A DNA stretch of 8,112 bases from Deltaproteobacteria bacterium (GTDB lineage Bacteria > Desulfobacterota > Desulfobulbia > Desulfobulbales > BM004), in assembly GCA_019312695.1 (NCBI GenBank), contig JAFDCT010000008.1, positions 1-8,112 of the forward strand, in the 5' to 3' direction. Below the pieces are notes generated by a model that made no database searches, had not been told where the DNA came from, and saw only the letters and a program-made list of their open reading frames with translations. Of the stretch, positions 7,208-8,112 are shown one piece after another. Every line of letters begins with the position of its first letter. The first letter of the stretch is position 1. The translations under genes and the position numbers were made by a program.

Positions 7208-7858
7208 ATGTTAAATTCCTGCAAGAAATATCTTGATGAAAAACACTTCTGCCCTCACTGCAAAGAGCAACTTTCCTGCTGCAGCACGCCACCTATCCAT
7301 GTGGGCGACGGTCTAGGCTGGGGTACTGAAGCCTACTTTGTCTGTCTGAATGATGAGTGCCCGCTCTTTAAAAAAGGCTGGGAGCATATCGAGATGCAGT
7401 TCGGCCACCGGGCCTCCTACCGCTATATGCTTCTGCCGGGCAATACTGAAGGAACACCCATGATGGTCGGCAGCAAGGATGCATTCAAAGGTTGCGTTAT
7501 CGACCCGCAAGGGATAAAGCTGCAGGATGAACGCTATGCCAAGGAAAAAGAAGCCGTAGCCAAACTCGATACCTGCGTGGCAGAAAAAAACCTGGAACCG
7601 GTCCTTTTTTTAATTCTTGATGAAGCCGCAGACCGCAAAAACCGGGAACGGGCCGCAGACCTTATAACCGAACTCAACGATCTGGCCTGTGTGGATCCCC
7701 TGCGCAACCATGAGTTCAGGGACGACAACCTGGCCCATCGGGTAAACCTGGCTATTAAAAAAATTCTGGAAGCTAACTTTAAAAAGGAGTGTCCGGATTG
7801 CGCCGAGATAATCAAGGCTCAGGCGAAGAAGTGTCAACACTGCGGGAAGGGGTTTTAA
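7208..7858 (+). CDS. Zinc-ribbon protein of unknown function (N- and C-terminal cysteine motifs)
   Basis: A 216-residue soluble protein; no signal peptide or membrane segment. The N-terminal part carries a likely zinc site from FCPHC (C15, C18) and CLNDEC (C46, C51), with extra cysteines C5, C24 and C25; the stretch YFVCLNDECPLFKKGW resembles a treble-clef or rubredoxin-like knuckle. A central charged helical region (about 110-190) has a pattern suggestive of one or two HEAT-like helical pairs (DRKNRERAADLITELNDLA and the later LAHRVNLAIKKILE). The C-terminus CPDCAEIIKAQAKKCQHCG (C195, C198, C209, C212) is a clear UPF0547-type zinc ribbon, common at the ends of otherwise unrelated bacterial proteins. 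Zinc binding is well supported; partner and role are unknown. Start is firm: GGAGG at 7197-7201, six bases before the ATG. No transcription terminator is visible after it. Confidence 0.8.
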   Translation: MLNSCKKYLDEKHFCPHCKEQLSCCSTPPIHVGDGLGWGTEAYFVCLNDECPLFKKGWEHIEMQFGHRASYRYMLLPGNTEGTPMMVGSKDAFKGCVIDPQGIKLQDERYAKEKEAVAKLDTCVAEKNLEPVLFLILDEAADRKNRERAADLITELNDLACVDPLRNHEFRDDNLAHRVNLAIKKILEANFKKECPDCAEIIKAQAKKCQHCGKGF

Positions 7859-7893
7859 TTCAGACTATTTCTTTCGATATTGTTGAGAAAAAC

Positions 7894-7922
7894 TTGATAA
7901 AATAAAGACCATCTATTATAAA
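7894..7922 (+). promoter_or_regulatory. Sigma-70 promoter of the tRNA-His gene
   Basis: TTGATA (7894-7899) and TATAAA (7917-7922) are 17 bases apart, matching consensus 4/6 and 5/6. Transcription would start around 7929, leaving about ten bases of 5' leader for RNase P to remove. This fits a single-gene tRNA unit closed by the terminator at 8026. Confidence 0.6.
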
Positions 7923-7938
7923 AAATTCCTTACTATAT

Positions 7939-8016
7939 GGTGAGCGTAGCTCAGCTGGTGGTAGCACCGGGTTGTGGCCTCGGCGGTCGTGGGTTCAAGT
8001 CCCATCGCTCACCCCA
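7939..8016 (+). tRNA. tRNA-His, anticodon GTG
   Basis: A complete cloverleaf folds by hand. The seven-pair acceptor stem is GTGAGCG (7940-7946) with CGCTCAC (8006-8012). The anticodon stem CCGGG/CTCGG (7967-7971 with 7979-7983, one G-T pair) encloses loop TTGTGGC, placing anticodon GTG at 7974-7976. A five-base variable loop follows, then the T stem GTGGG/CCCAT with loop TTCAAGT. G at 7939 pairs with discriminator C at 8013, the extra G-1:C73 identity pair of bacterial histidine tRNAs, and CCA is encoded at 8014-8016. The D stem has a C-T mismatch at its inner pair (7952/7962), which is tolerated at that position. Confidence 0.96.
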
Positions 8017-8025
8017 GAAAATAAC

Positions 8026-8067
8026 AAAGGGATTCAGGTACTTAACTTGAATCCCTTTTCTCTTTTT
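8026..8067 (+). terminator. Intrinsic terminator after tRNA-His, possibly bidirectional
   Basis: AAAGGGATTCA (8026-8036) pairs perfectly with TGAATCCCTTT (8048-8058). Three more inner pairs (G-T, G-C, T-A) extend the stem to about 14 base pairs with a 5-base loop, followed by a T-rich tail ending in TTTTT (8063-8067). It starts ten bases after the tRNA CCA. The other strand also has a T-rich flank after the stem, so it could stop transcription from a convergent gene too. Confidence 0.85.
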
Positions 8068-8112
8068 ACTACTTGCCCCATATTCTGCCCCATAAGATTT
8101 GCAACAAAAAAG
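8034..8112 (-). CDS. Possible C-terminal end of a gene running in from the right edge (integrase-like tail?)
   Basis: On the minus strand one frame is open from the window edge to a TGA at 8034-8036. About 25 residues are seen, including MGQNMGQVVKREKGF. The doubled MGQ comes from the 9-base direct repeat in the DNA. Repetitive tails of this sort occur in some tyrosine recombinases of elements inserted beside tRNA genes, and the stop falls inside the terminator stem, as expected for a gene converging on tRNA-His. The stretch is far too short for identification; an open frame of this length is expected by chance. Confidence 0.2.
   Translation of the reverse strand, partial: FFVANLMGQNMGQVVKREKGFKLST
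8074..8094. repeat. 9-base direct repeat next to tRNA-His
   Basis: TGCCCCATA occurs at 8074-8082 and again at 8086-8094, a 12-base period, shortly after the tRNA terminator. Short G/C-rich direct repeats downstream of a tRNA resemble arm-type binding sites of site-specific integrases. With only two copies at the window edge this is suggestive, not proof of an attachment region. Confidence 0.5.

Noticed and set aside
1..8112. CRISPR array, insertion sequence or phage-defence cluster
   Set aside because: No spaced repeat array, transposase or terminal inverted repeats were found; the helicase-nuclease fits DNA repair better than a defence system, since no methylase, protease or other defence partner is adjacent.

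Overview
The window is ordinary bacterial chromosome, densely coding on both strands. The gene content suggests a member of the Desulfobacterota (delta-proteobacterial sulfate-reducer type, perhaps Desulfobulbales-like). Pointers are a DUF3047 secreted protein, a small SH3b periplasmic protein, a long DUF1998 helicase and an aromatic-amino-acid fusion protein. This placement rests on recognising families and was not tested by a search. No stretch over about 160 bases lacks a gene; the longest gaps are 5087-5244 and 1478-1618.

Layout. Positions 43-783 encode a TlyA-type rRNA 2'-O-methyltransferase, closely followed by a secreted DUF3047 protein (to 1477); the two look like one transcript. A recognisable sigma-70 promoter (1508-1536) then drives a small exported protein with two SH3b domains (1619-2089). 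It converges on a 969-residue helicase gene on the minus strand (2177-5086). That helicase is an MrfA/YprA-type DEVH enzyme with a DUF1998 cysteine cluster, and a DEDD exonuclease domain is fused to its C-terminus. A 158-base divergent promoter region separates it from a plus-strand gene (5245-6924) that joins a prephenate dehydratase-like domain, an ACT domain and a prephenate dehydrogenase in one chain. Next come a 37-codon single-span membrane microprotein (6990-7103), a zinc-ribbon protein of unknown function (7208-7858), and a tRNA-His(GTG) gene with its own promoter and a strong intrinsic terminator.

No defence island, CRISPR array or insertion sequence is visible. The most noteworthy items are the two fusions. 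The helicase plus exonuclease in one chain mirrors the separate MrfA and MrfB proteins of Bacillus mitomycin repair. The dehydratase-like/ACT/dehydrogenase protein has altered dehydratase signature residues and may use that half as a sensor. Just past tRNA-His, at the window edge, a 9-base direct repeat and an open minus-strand reading frame hint that an integrated element may begin there.
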